DNA of 64,000 nucleotides. Origin: Lysinibacillus fusiformis. GTDB lineage: Bacteria; Bacillota; Bacilli; Bacillales_A; Planococcaceae. The notes under the pieces were generated by a model, which was not told the origin of the DNA, ran no database searches, and saw nothing but the letters and a program-made list of their open reading frames with translations. Location: contig NZ_CP070490.1 in the NCBI RefSeq assembly GCF_016925635.1, forward strand, positions 3,788,001 through 3,852,000, written 5' to 3'. Numbering within the stretch: position 1 is the stretch's first letter; every line of letters starts with the position of its first letter. Both the position numbers and the translations under genes were made by a program. Below, one piece after another: positions 44,428 through 51,754 of this stretch.

Positions 44428-45270
44428 ATGAATGAGCAAGCAATCATGCAAATTGTCAATGATATCATAGCCGAATTACTACTCAAAAAACAAGCCGCTC
44501 CTACACCCAATGAAATCCCCATAGGTATCTCTGCAAGGCATATTCATTTACAACAAGCGCATATTGAGCACCTTTTTGGTAAAGGTGCAACGCTGAGTGT
44601 ACAAAAAATATTAGCTCAGCCTGGTCAGTTTGCAGCACAGGAAACGCTACAGGTGGTGGGACCAAAAGGAAGCATCCAAAATGTACGTGTATTAGGTCCA
44701 GCTCGCACAGTTACACAAATTGAAATTAGTCAAACCGATGCCATTGCACTCGGAATCCAACCACCCTTACGTGAATCGGGCGCGATTGCTGGCTCAGCTA
44801 GCTGTACATTGGTAGGGCCAAAAGGAAGCTTGGTCTTACAGGAGGGAGTCATTATAGCACAGGCACATATTCATATGACACCCACTGATGCACAGTTTTT
44901 AGGGGTTCAAAACGGTCAATCCGTATCCGTAAAGGTGCAAGGGCGACGTCCCATTACCTTTGAGCAAGTGAAAATTCGTGTGGCAGCTCATTATCAATTA
45001 GAAATGCATATTGATACAGATGAAGCAAACGCAGGCTTCATCCAACAGGGCGAAACAGGTACCATTATAACAGGCAAGGTGGCAGGAGAGCCGTTCAATA
45101 ACCCTGTCCGGCCTCCAATTGAAATCAACAACAAAATCATAACAGCAAGCGATTTAAGCCATTATCAAGGTAAGACAGTGGTAGTCCCAAAAGAGGCAAG
45201 ATTGACGGCACTGGCAAAGGAGACCGTGACAAAATTAGGAATTGAACTTCAGTTTCACGAAAAAGGATGA
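44428..45270 (+). CDS. PduL-type phosphotransacylase with N-terminal targeting helix and C-terminal extension
   Basis: A 280-residue PduL. Residues 1-20 (MNEQAIMQIVNDIIAELLLK) are an encapsulation peptide, followed by a Pro-rich linker and the double-barrel catalytic core with ISARHIHL, QPGQFAAQE, IIAQAHIHM and LEMHIDTDEAN. About 55 extra residues at the C-terminus (ITASDLSHYQGKTVVVP, RLTALAKETVTKLGIEL) match the tail of the flavoprotein-like protein at 42.4 kb. This should be the lumenal phosphotransacylase that regenerates CoA for the aldehyde dehydrogenase. Confidence 0.95.
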   Translation: MNEQAIMQIVNDIIAELLLKKQAAPTPNEIPIGISARHIHLQQAHIEHLFGKGATLSVQKILAQPGQFAAQETLQVVGPKGSIQNVRVLGPARTVTQIEISQTDAIALGIQPPLRESGAIAGSASCTLVGPKGSLVLQEGVIIAQAHIHMTPTDAQFLGVQNGQSVSVKVQGRRPITFEQVKIRVAAHYQLEMHIDTDEANAGFIQQGETGTIITGKVAGEPFNNPVRPPIEINNKIITASDLSHYQGKTVVVPKEARLTALAKETVTKLGIELQFHEKG

Positions 45271-45276
45271 GGATGC

Positions 45277-45546
45277 ATGCGGATAGGAACGGTGGTCGGA
45301 AATATCTGGGCAACGCGTAAAGAGGAAGGGCTACAGGGATTGAAATTACTCATTATCCAACAAAAAAAACTGGATGGTCAATTGAGTGATGAACAAATTG
45401 TTGCAGCAGATCGAATAGGTGCAGGTGTCGGTGATGACGTCATTTTAACAATGGGCAGTGCAGCCGTACGAAGTTTTTCAACGACCAATATTTGTCCGAT
45501 TGATGCGATTGTTGTGGGAATTATAGATGGCACAGATGAATCGTGA
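45277..45546 (+). CDS. BMC-P pentameric vertex protein (EutN/CcmL type)
   Basis: An 89-residue EutN/CcmL protein: MRIGTVVGNIWATRKEEGLQG, LLIIQ, DRIGAGVGDDVILTMGSAAV and PIDAIVVGIID. Five copies cap the vertices and close the icosahedral shell. It is the only vertex protein seen in the locus. It begins 6 bp after PduL. Confidence 0.96.
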   Translation: MRIGTVVGNIWATRKEEGLQGLKLLIIQQKKLDGQLSDEQIVAADRIGAGVGDDVILTMGSAAVRSFSTTNICPIDAIVVGIIDGTDES

Positions 45547-45556
45547 GGTGAGCACA

Positions 45557-45928
45557 GTGAAGGAAGCGATAGGGATGATCGAAACGTATGGCATGATTGG
45601 CTCTATTGAGGCGGCGGACGCCATGCTAAAAGCAGCGAATGTCCAGTTAGTGAAACAGGAGCTAGTGGACGGTGGTATCGTAACCGTGATTGTCGAGGGA
45701 GATGTTGGTGCAGTACAGGCTGCTGTAGAGGCAGGCAAAGCGGCAGCAATGCGAACGAGCAAGCTACTAAGCGCACATGTAATTCCGAGAGCCGCACATG
45801 AAGTATTCACAGCGATTATTGTTGAAAAACAGCATACAAAAGTGACGGAGACAGGAGCCAAAAAAACAAGCGCTCGCCAGAAGGCTCAACAAACAAAGCC
45901 TGTAGAGGATGAGCAGGCAGACAAGTAG
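45557..45928 (+). CDS. BMC-H shell protein with a basic C-terminal extension
   Basis: A 123-residue BMC-domain protein ([22 protein letters not shown]; pore loop QELVDGGIVTVIVEGDVG) with a Lys/Gln/Thr-rich, probably disordered tail of about 35 residues (ending QKAQQTKPVEDEQADK). Tails of this kind in other systems contact the cytoplasm, the chromosome or filaments. I choose a GTG start at 45557 after GAGGTGAG because the frame upstream overlaps the vertex-protein gene. Confidence 0.88.
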   Translation: MKEAIGMIETYGMIGSIEAADAMLKAANVQLVKQELVDGGIVTVIVEGDVGAVQAAVEAGKAAAMRTSKLLSAHVIPRAAHEVFTAIIVEKQHTKVTETGAKKTSARQKAQQTKPVEDEQADK

Positions 45929-45958
45929 TCATGCAATGTCGTTAGGAGGGTGAGGCAA

Positions 45959-46897
45959 ATGAGCTTTAGGCGACCCAAAATCGCCATCATTGGCGCTGGA
46001 CATACAGGTGCAACCGTAGCTTTAATGGTCGCACAGAAGCAGCTTGGAGATCCTGTGCTTATCGATTTACCAGACTTAGAAAATGCTGCAAAGGGGAAGG
46101 CACTCGATATTCTTCAAGCTGGACCGATAGAAAAATTTAATGTACAGGTGACGGCTACATCAAAGTATGAGGAAATAGCTCATGCTGATATTGTGGTTAT
46201 CACGGCAGGTATTGCAAGAAAACCTGGAATGACACGAGAAGATTTAATTCATACAAATGCGGCAATCGTCCGCACAGTAAGTGAACAGATTAAACGTTAT
46301 GCTCCAACTAGCTATATTATTGTCTTAAGTAACCCTGTCGATGCCATGACCTATGCTTGTCTGGAAGCAACAGGTTTTCCAAAAAATCGTGTCATGGGAC
46401 AATCAGGTGTTTTAGATACAGCGCGCTTTAATACCTTTATTGCACAGACTCTTCAGCTCGCTGTTGAGGATGTATCAAGCTTCGTCCTGGGTGGGCATGG
46501 CGATGAAATGGTGCCACTCGTTCGTTATACGTATGTCGGGGGAATTCCACTAGAAAAATTGCTGCCACAAGCACAGATTGAGCAAATAGTGGAGCGGACC
46601 CGAAAAGGCGGAGGCGAAATTGTTTCCCTACTTGGCAATGGCAGTGCTTACTATGCCCCAGCCGCCGCCATTGTCCAAATGATCGAAGCGATTGTCAAGG
46701 ATCAACGAAAAGTAATGCCCATCATTACGTATTTACAGGGCGAATATCAAGTAAACAATGCCTGCATTGGTGTCCCCGTCGTTTTAGGGGGAGATGGCAT
46801 TGAAAGTGTAATTGAATTGCATTTAAACGAAGAGGAACAGCAAGCATTTAATCATTCGGTTCACCAAGTTTATCAAACATTAGCCTATATCAAATGA
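45959..46897 (+). CDS. Malate dehydrogenase of the microcompartment operon
   Basis: A 312-residue malate/lactate dehydrogenase-family enzyme: NAD loop [12 protein letters not shown], substrate loop [14 protein letters not shown] with the Arg of malate dehydrogenase (lactate dehydrogenases have Gln there), and [12 protein letters not shown] with the catalytic His. It reduces oxaloacetate with NADH, reversibly. It is the last gene of the operon and is unusual for a compartment locus; it may reoxidise the NADH made by the aldehyde dehydrogenase, since no alcohol dehydrogenase of the PduQ/EutG type is present. There is no clear encapsulation peptide. Start at 45959 after AGGAGGG. Confidence 0.9.
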   Translation: MSFRRPKIAIIGAGHTGATVALMVAQKQLGDPVLIDLPDLENAAKGKALDILQAGPIEKFNVQVTATSKYEEIAHADIVVITAGIARKPGMTREDLIHTNAAIVRTVSEQIKRYAPTSYIIVLSNPVDAMTYACLEATGFPKNRVMGQSGVLDTARFNTFIAQTLQLAVEDVSSFVLGGHGDEMVPLVRYTYVGGIPLEKLLPQAQIEQIVERTRKGGGEIVSLLGNGSAYYAPAAAIVQMIEAIVKDQRKVMPIITYLQGEYQVNNACIGVPVVLGGDGIESVIELHLNEEEQQAFNHSVHQVYQTLAYIK

Positions 46898-46911
46898 TGC
46901 AAGCGCATGAC

Positions 46912-46990
46912 ACCATCTAATAGTGGCATGTATTAGATGGTACTGTACATAGGAGTAGAAGCACCTCACCATGTTGTGAAGGTGCTTTTT
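46912..46990 (+). terminator. Tandem hairpins ending the microcompartment operon
   Basis: First, ACCATCTAATA (46912-46922) pairs perfectly with TATTAGATGGT (46931-46941) but has no T-run. Then AAGCACCT-C / G-AGGTGCTT (46959-46986) is followed by TTT. The second is the likely terminator. Confidence 0.8.
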
Positions 46991-47071
46991 GTTGTTCAAA
47001 ATTTTCTTTTAATGGAAGATCGTTTTCTGTACAATTAAAAAGGTTACTATTACTGGATAAAGGAGAACGCT

Positions 47072-47605
47072 ATGAAACAAGCACTCATCATTATCGATAT
47101 ACAAGAGGCTTTCTTTCTAGATAGCCAACAAAATCTTTGGAACAGTGAAGCCATTATCAAAAATATCAATGCCTCCATTACATGGGCACGGCGCAATGAA
47201 GTACCGATAATTTTTATTCAGCATACAGAAGCAGACGATGTTGATTTTGCATTAGGTCAGCCTGGGTGGGAACTGTATCATGGACTACAAAGAGAAGCGG
47301 AAGATCAAGTGATTCAAAAAACAACATGGGACGCTTTTTATCAGACGGAGCTTGCAGCTTATTTACAAGCGCAGCACATCGACCAATTGATTTTCGCTGG
47401 CGCTCAAACAGAGTTCTGCCTTGATACGACAATCCGCAGTGCTTTTAGTCATGGCTACCAGCATAATATTTTAATAGAAGATGCCCATAGCACCTTAGAT
47501 AGTAATGTACTGGCAGCACCGCAAATTATTCAACATCATGAATCTATTTGGCATAATCGTTTTGTGCGAATTCAGTCTATTGGGGGGCTTCAACATGCTG
47601 ATTGA
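47072..47605 (+). CDS. Isochorismatase-like cysteine hydrolase
   Basis: A 177-residue hydrolase of the isochorismatase/nicotinamidase superfamily. The Asp-Lys-Cys triad is visible: Asp in IIIDIQEAF, Lys in QKTTWDAF and Cys in AGAQTEFCLDTTIRSA. The substrate is unknown; amides and vinyl ethers are usual. It overlaps the next acetyltransferase gene by 11 bp, so the two are made together. RBS AAAGGAG. Confidence 0.9.
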   Translation: MKQALIIIDIQEAFFLDSQQNLWNSEAIIKNINASITWARRNEVPIIFIQHTEADDVDFALGQPGWELYHGLQREAEDQVIQKTTWDAFYQTELAAYLQAQHIDQLIFAGAQTEFCLDTTIRSAFSHGYQHNILIEDAHSTLDSNVLAAPQIIQHHESIWHNRFVRIQSIGGLQHAD

Positions 47606-48140
47606 CCAGAAAGAGCTTCAGATAAAAGAGCTATCCTATACAATTCGCTGTGCCCGATTCGAAGATGCCCAAGCCTTATCGGATTTGCGCTTGCAATTAG
47701 ACGGTGAAACGGAAAACTTCGATCGTGAACAAGGCGAGGCATTCATTGACCGAGCAGGCTTTGAGCAGCTTATTCAAAAAGACATCGAAAGCCCCAAAAA
47801 TCTGTGTTTAGTAGCGGTTGTCGGTGATCGAATCGTTGGGTTCTCAAGATGTGAGGGCTCTTCACTCAAAAGGCTTGCCCATAAAGTCACATTTGGTGTT
47901 GGTGTTAGTAAAGCGTTTTGGGGCTATGGCATAGGAAAAGCCTTGCTGCAACAATCCATTGCTTGGGCAGATGCCAATGGTGTACGGAAAATAGCACTAG
48001 AAGTGTTAGAAACCAATGAGAAAGCCATACAGCTCTATAAAAAAATGGGCTTTTTAGTGGAAGGCATTGTGAAAAATGATAAATGCCTTGCAGATGGTAT
48101 GTTCTATCATACGATCATTATGGGAAGATGGCAGGAATAG
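47595..48140 (+). CDS. GNAT-family N-acetyltransferase
   Basis: A 181-residue GNAT: IRCARFEDAQALSDL at the N-terminus, acetyl-CoA-binding VSKAFWGYGIGKALLQQSI, and LEVLETNEKAIQLYKKMGFLVEG. This matches the RimI-like/YhhY branch. Its ATG at 47595 lies inside the end of the isochorismatase gene after GGGGGCTT. Target unknown. The longer upstream frame has no ribosome-binding site. Confidence 0.9.
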   Translation: MLIDQKELQIKELSYTIRCARFEDAQALSDLRLQLDGETENFDREQGEAFIDRAGFEQLIQKDIESPKNLCLVAVVGDRIVGFSRCEGSSLKRLAHKVTFGVGVSKAFWGYGIGKALLQQSIAWADANGVRKIALEVLETNEKAIQLYKKMGFLVEGIVKNDKCLADGMFYHTIIMGRWQE

Positions 48141-48165
48141 CAACGTAGAAGGAATTTGAAACAGC

Positions 48166-49035
48166 ATGACAAATTTTATGTATATCTTTTGTTTAATTGT
48201 CTGGGGTCTTAATTTTATTGCAGTCAAAATTCAAGGAACGCCAGTCAGTTTAGAACTATCTTTAACCTATCGTTTAGTGATGACAGCCTTTTTATTTTTC
48301 ATCCTTGCTTGGTTCATGAAACCACAGGGTAAACCTCAAAAGCACGATGTACCTTTTATCATTGTTTTTGGCGTTTGTAATTTTGCATTCAGCTATTTAG
48401 CGCTGTATTATGCGACGATATGGAGCTCGGCTGCTATTGTCACATTAATTTTTTCATTAAAAGTCATTTTAACACCCATCGCTCTATGGATATTTCTCAA
48501 GGAGCCATTGCATCGTCGTGTTTTAATTGGCGGCATTTTAGGTGTCATCGGCGTGGGGGTGCTGATTTATCCATCTTTACATAATATGGAGTTAAAAGGA
48601 GTTTTGATTGCCTTTGTAGGGACTGTCCTGACAGCCATCGGGGATGCAAGCTCTGCCAGAAATGCCAAACATCAAATAAACCCCATTTATGCGAATGCCA
48701 TTGGTTTTGCAGTGGGCAGTGCAGTCATGTGTGCCATTGTTTGGCTACAGGGACAAACAGTCGTGATACCCAAATCCTTTACCTACTTATCGGCTCTGTT
48801 GTATTTAACGATTATCGCATCTTTTCTTGCATGGTTATTTTACTTAAAACTAGTCGAACGAATTGGTGGGGCAAAAAGTGGCTATATGGTGGCGTTATTT
48901 CCCGTGATTGGCGGTATTGCTTCTGTTGTCATTGGGGAATCAACACTCAGTATTTATTTAATCTTAGGCTGTCTTTTTAGCTGCATCGGGGCTGCGATTG
49001 CCTTAGGCTTTAAAATTAAGCCTATTTTACGATGA
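48166..49035 (+). CDS. EamA/DMT-family transporter
   Basis: A 289-residue membrane protein with ten helices in two EamA repeats (CLIVWGLNFIAVKIQG at the start; LALYYATIWSSAAIVTLIFSLKVILTPI; then YLTIIASFLAWLFYLKLVERIG). Members export amino acids or other metabolites; the substrate is not predictable. It follows the acetyltransferase by 25 bp and may be in the same operon. Confidence 0.9.
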   Translation: MTNFMYIFCLIVWGLNFIAVKIQGTPVSLELSLTYRLVMTAFLFFILAWFMKPQGKPQKHDVPFIIVFGVCNFAFSYLALYYATIWSSAAIVTLIFSLKVILTPIALWIFLKEPLHRRVLIGGILGVIGVGVLIYPSLHNMELKGVLIAFVGTVLTAIGDASSARNAKHQINPIYANAIGFAVGSAVMCAIVWLQGQTVVIPKSFTYLSALLYLTIIASFLAWLFYLKLVERIGGAKSGYMVALFPVIGGIASVVIGESTLSIYLILGCLFSCIGAAIALGFKIKPILR

Positions 49036-49095
49036 ACGAAAACCCTCTTCCCTTCATAAACTAGAGAAGAACGCTTGAAAAGGGTGAGGGGCAAA

Positions 49096-49203
49096 ATGTC
49101 ATTCGTTCCATTGAATGCGATGGGCATCAGTAGAGAAAAAGAAGAAGATCATTGGGATATTGATCGTTGGGAAAATGATGGTGGCAGAAGCTTAGAGGCG
49201 TAA
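49096..49203 (+). CDS. Short peptide gene, unknown
   Basis: A 35-codon frame (MSFVPLNAMGISREKEED..., ending GGRSLEA) with a good ribosome-binding site, AAGGGTGAGGGG, and a perfect terminator starting at its stop codon. The combination of start, stop and terminator makes it look like a real small gene rather than noise, but I know no family and it could be the remnant of a longer one. The peptide is very acidic and contains two Trp. Confidence 0.5.
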   Translation: MSFVPLNAMGISREKEEDHWDIDRWENDGGRSLEA

Positions 49204-49232
49204 GGGAGACAGAAATTTGTCTCCCTTAAAAT
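49202..49232 (+). terminator. Terminator after the short peptide gene
   Basis: The perfect stem AAGGGAGAC/GTCTCCCTT is followed by AAAATATTTTT. Confidence 0.75.
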
Positions 49233-49317
49233 ATTTTTGAAACCTTTTGATAGATGGCTCGTATGATAAGTAGACAAGTTTTAAATTGTCAGCTATAAAA
49301 AAGGGAGAAATGATTTT

Positions 49318-49626
49318 TTTGAACCATTGAACAAAACGATTATTATTTATTATTTACGTGATTGTCATTGCGGATGCGTATTACACAACGCTCTATATTG
49401 AACCCAAAACACCGCCGCAACACCAAACGATCAAAGCAACAGCCATTACAGTGAACCAACTACGGTAGCAAGCCTCACAAAAAGAAGCGGACAACCCGTC
49501 GTATGAAGCCTATTTCCTTCAAGCCATTTCTTCAGAGTGTGTTCAAGGAAATGGTGATGCCAGAAAGTTTCGGAGAGGCACGAACACAAAAGCGTGTCTA
49601 CTTACACTATCAACAGCTACGTTGCT
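49318..49626 (+). pseudogene. Decayed small membrane/secreted protein gene
   Basis: A broken coding sequence. It begins near a TTG after AAGGGAGAA; a frame change then gives a hydrophobic helix and YYTTLYIEPKTPP. The frame is broken by TAG at 49466-49468 in NQLR-stop-QASQKEADNP, continues through YEAYFLQAISSE, then must shift again to end in SFGEARTQKRVYLHYQQLRC. A terminator follows at the right place. At least two frameshifts and one stop mean that it is dead. No family recognised. Confidence 0.65.
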
Positions 49627-49629
49627 GAC

Positions 49630-49655
49630 ACCCTGTACATTTACAGGGTTTTTTT
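49630..49655 (+). terminator. Terminator of the decayed gene
   Basis: The perfect stem CCCTGTA/TACAGGG with a 4-base loop is followed by seven T. Confidence 0.9.
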
Positions 49656-49673
49656 AATAGGAGGAGCAAGCAC

Positions 49674-50096
49674 ATGAGCATGGCAACCTATATAGGCTTC
49701 AATTTCCCAGTTGAAATACAGGATGAGTATACAGAAAATGAAGTGGACATAAATTATTTTTTCTCAGATAAAGAGAATCGCCAAATTGTACAGGCAAAGC
49801 ATTTTACAACACCCTATATATATGAAATCGAAACAAAGGGAGAGCCCATTTGGCAAATGCATAACGAAAATAAAGTGTATTCCCCACATAACTATGAAAA
49901 AGCCAAAAGAACTTTTCTCCATGTATGTGACTTCTTAAGAAGTTTCCTTCCCCAAGGAGATTATTGCGAAATCTATATTTGCTGGATAGGAGAAGAAGGG
50001 GAGGACCATGAGAAAAAATTCGAACTTCCGTTAGATCCACTTCCAGTAGATGAGGTAGAAATAGATGAGAAATGTTTGATGACATTGAAAAACTAA
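49674..50096 (+). CDS. Conserved-looking hypothetical protein
   Basis: A 140-residue soluble acidic protein without signal peptide or membrane helix. I do not recognise a family; the aromatic-rich beta-type pattern (YIGFNFPVEIQDEY, EIYICWIGEEGED) is reminiscent of small immunity or SMI1-like proteins but lacks a defining motif. Its ATG is about 9 bases after AGGAGG. The stop is only 13 bp from the 0.55-kb repeat element, which may have displaced its terminator. Confidence 0.65.
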   Translation: MSMATYIGFNFPVEIQDEYTENEVDINYFFSDKENRQIVQAKHFTTPYIYEIETKGEPIWQMHNENKVYSPHNYEKAKRTFLHVCDFLRSFLPQGDYCEIYICWIGEEGEDHEKKFELPLDPLPVDEVEIDEKCLMTLKN

Positions 50097-50109
50097 AGCC
50101 TTCATAAAG

Positions 50110-50657
50110 GAAAAACAAAACCATCAATAGAATTTTTGTGAAAGGTGAAAATGGTTTCCGTTGCAGGCTACTTGCTTTCCTGTGGGCGAGCGCCGAGCCG
50201 CTTCCTCCGCTCCCGCTCCGTGCAGGGGCTCGCCTGTCTCGCTATCCCACGGGAGTCAAGTAGCCCTCCACTCCAACCTACAAAATGTTAACTTTTTAGC
50301 AAAGGTTTTCAAATAAAGTGAAGGCGTTCATTACTCTTTATGAAGGGGTGTTGTCACGCATCACTTCTTCACATTGAAAATAAGAGTTTATCCCCTCTAA
50401 GAATACAGTTAATGGGCTATTCGATCGCTATGCTACTATGAAAAAAAGTAAAGACACTTTGCAAAAAGATTGATTGGAGTGGAGCCAGCGTCACTCCCTA
50501 GGGGATTTAGCGTCACAGAGGAGACCCTGGAGCGAACGTTAGTGAGTGAAGCGGCTCCTCGGACGCCCCCTGGAAAGGACGCTGGCGGAACGGAAATCAA
50601 CCCCTCACCTTGCAAAATTGGTTTTTCTGCCGTTGACATCATCTTTTTGCAACAACA
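50110..50657 (-). mobile_element. ORF-free repeat element of about 0.55 kb, copy 2 (inverted)
   Basis: This is the inverse complement of the element at 27732-28274. Module B' spans 50153-50278 (GGTTTCCGTTGCAGGCTACTTG to CAAGTAGCC...CTCCAACC) and module A' 50470-50602 (TTGATTGGAGTGGAGCCAGC to GGAAATCAACC). The linker aligns as well. The two copies differ by scattered substitutions and small indels, mainly in the loop of module B. It stops abruptly at the terminator hairpin of the anti-sigma gene. No direct repeat was found flanking this copy. Confidence 0.7.
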
Positions 50658-50659
50658 GG

Positions 50660-50695
50660 AAAAAGATTGAAGCGTAAGCCTCAATCTTTTTTATG
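50660..50695 (-). terminator. Terminator overlapping the end of the anti-sigma gene
   Basis: The stem AAAAAGATTGA/TCAATCTTTTT includes the TGA stop codon of the minus-strand gene. It is nearly the same as the fumC terminator at 54311-54346. Confidence 0.85.
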
Positions 50696-51754
50696 TTTGC
50701 TAGGAAGCTGATAGCCATCTAAGTTCGGAATAAATTCTTGTGGGTCAATCGGTACATTTACTTCAAGCCTTTCTGGATGAACATAGCTTGTCAGCTCACC
50801 GTTTTGGTCATATGTTTCACTTTTAACGAGAATGCCAGTATCTTTATCCACCCAAAAACGAAACGCTTCTGTCGTGCCTTTTAAATTATCACTATATGTC
50901 ACCTCTTTATCCATTTTCCCTGCTAATACGATTGTGTTATGACCTAATAACGCTTCATTTTGTTTTTCAATCTCCCAATCTCCCATATGTCTTAAATAAC
51001 TAGCAGCTTTCTCATAAGCGAACAACGACATACTTGAACTTCCAAATGAAGGTCTTTCCCTCAATTTATTATATGAAATAGGCGGATATTGCAAGTCAAT
51101 ACTAAAAGCTTGCTCAGGCGTAACTATGTCTCGTTTTGGTTTCTGTTTCGATTCACTAACTGTATAAATTTTTTGACCATTAAGCGCTGTATATTTTAAC
51201 CAGCTCTTTTTGTTGTTATAAAAGTACTCCTGTGTATCGTTCTTAATCCCCGTCGTGTTATCATCTAAAGCGATCAGTTTTTCATAGCCACCAATTTCGT
51301 TTTTGGTACTTACTTTATAAGTAACACCCAATGTTCTAGTGGAACCGTCTTGAAAAATTTTATGTTCTTCAAATTTTCCAGCTGCTGAGTGAAAATAATC
51401 AATTGAATTCAATAATTTACTCACGACATCCTCTTTTGTTATCTCACCATAAAATTCTTCTTGGATCGGGGGGATATAAAGATTCGTTTCCAATGTAGGT
51501 TCTTGTGAACGGTCACCCTTAGCAACTGGTTGTTCTGTCAGCTCCGTGACCATAAAATAGCTAACGCCTATAAGAAAAAGACCAATAACAGCTATAGGTA
51601 ACAAATGTTTGAAAATGGATTGAAATGGGTGCTGTTTCTTATGGCCTTTTCGAAGCCTCTGTCGCACTTTTTCTTTATGTTTCTCATTAAAATGAATGTC
51701 CTTTAATGCCGTGTCATCTAACGCTTTACCTATATTTTTAAATATATCATTCAT
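50681..51754 (-). CDS. Anti-sigma factor-like membrane protein with LolA/RseB-like sensor domain
   Basis: A 357-residue protein: a basic cytoplasmic head of about 48 residues, one membrane helix (about 50-70, LLPIAVIGLFLIGVSYFMV), and an extracytoplasmic domain of about 285 residues with a MucB/RseB or LolA-like beta pattern (EAFRFWVDKDTGILVKSETYDQNGEL). It overlaps the upstream ECF sigma gene by 8 bp, so it is probably its membrane-bound regulator. It lacks the zinc-type anti-sigma motif. Confidence 0.75.
   Translation of the reverse strand: MNDIFKNIGKALDDTALKDIHFNEKHKEKVRQRLRKGHKKQHPFQSIFKHLLPIAVIGLFLIGVSYFMVTELTEQPVAKGDRSQEPTLETNLYIPPIQEEFYGEITKEDVVSKLLNSIDYFHSAAGKFEEHKIFQDGSTRTLGVTYKVSTKNEIGGYEKLIALDDNTTGIKNDTQEYFYNNKKSWLKYTALNGQKIYTVSESKQKPKRDIVTPEQAFSIDLQYPPISYNKLRERPSFGSSSMSLFAYEKAASYLRHMGDWEIEKQNEALLGHNTIVLAGKMDKEVTYSDNLKGTTEAFRFWVDKDTGILVKSETYDQNGELTSYVHPERLEVNVPIDPQEFIPNLDGYQLPSKHKKD

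Noticed and set aside
45603-45797. Antisense frames across the shell-protein genes
   Set aside because: They mirror the alanine- and glycine-rich BMC codons in other frames and have no start signals.
47505-47594. N-terminal extension of the acetyltransferase to 47505
   Set aside because: It overlaps the isochorismatase gene for 100 bp, adds no GNAT sequence and lacks a ribosome-binding site; the ATG at 47595 fits better.
50470-50670. 66-codon frame inside the second repeat element
   Set aside because: It runs through module A', a palindromic non-coding repeat, and the equivalent frame is not conserved in copy 1.
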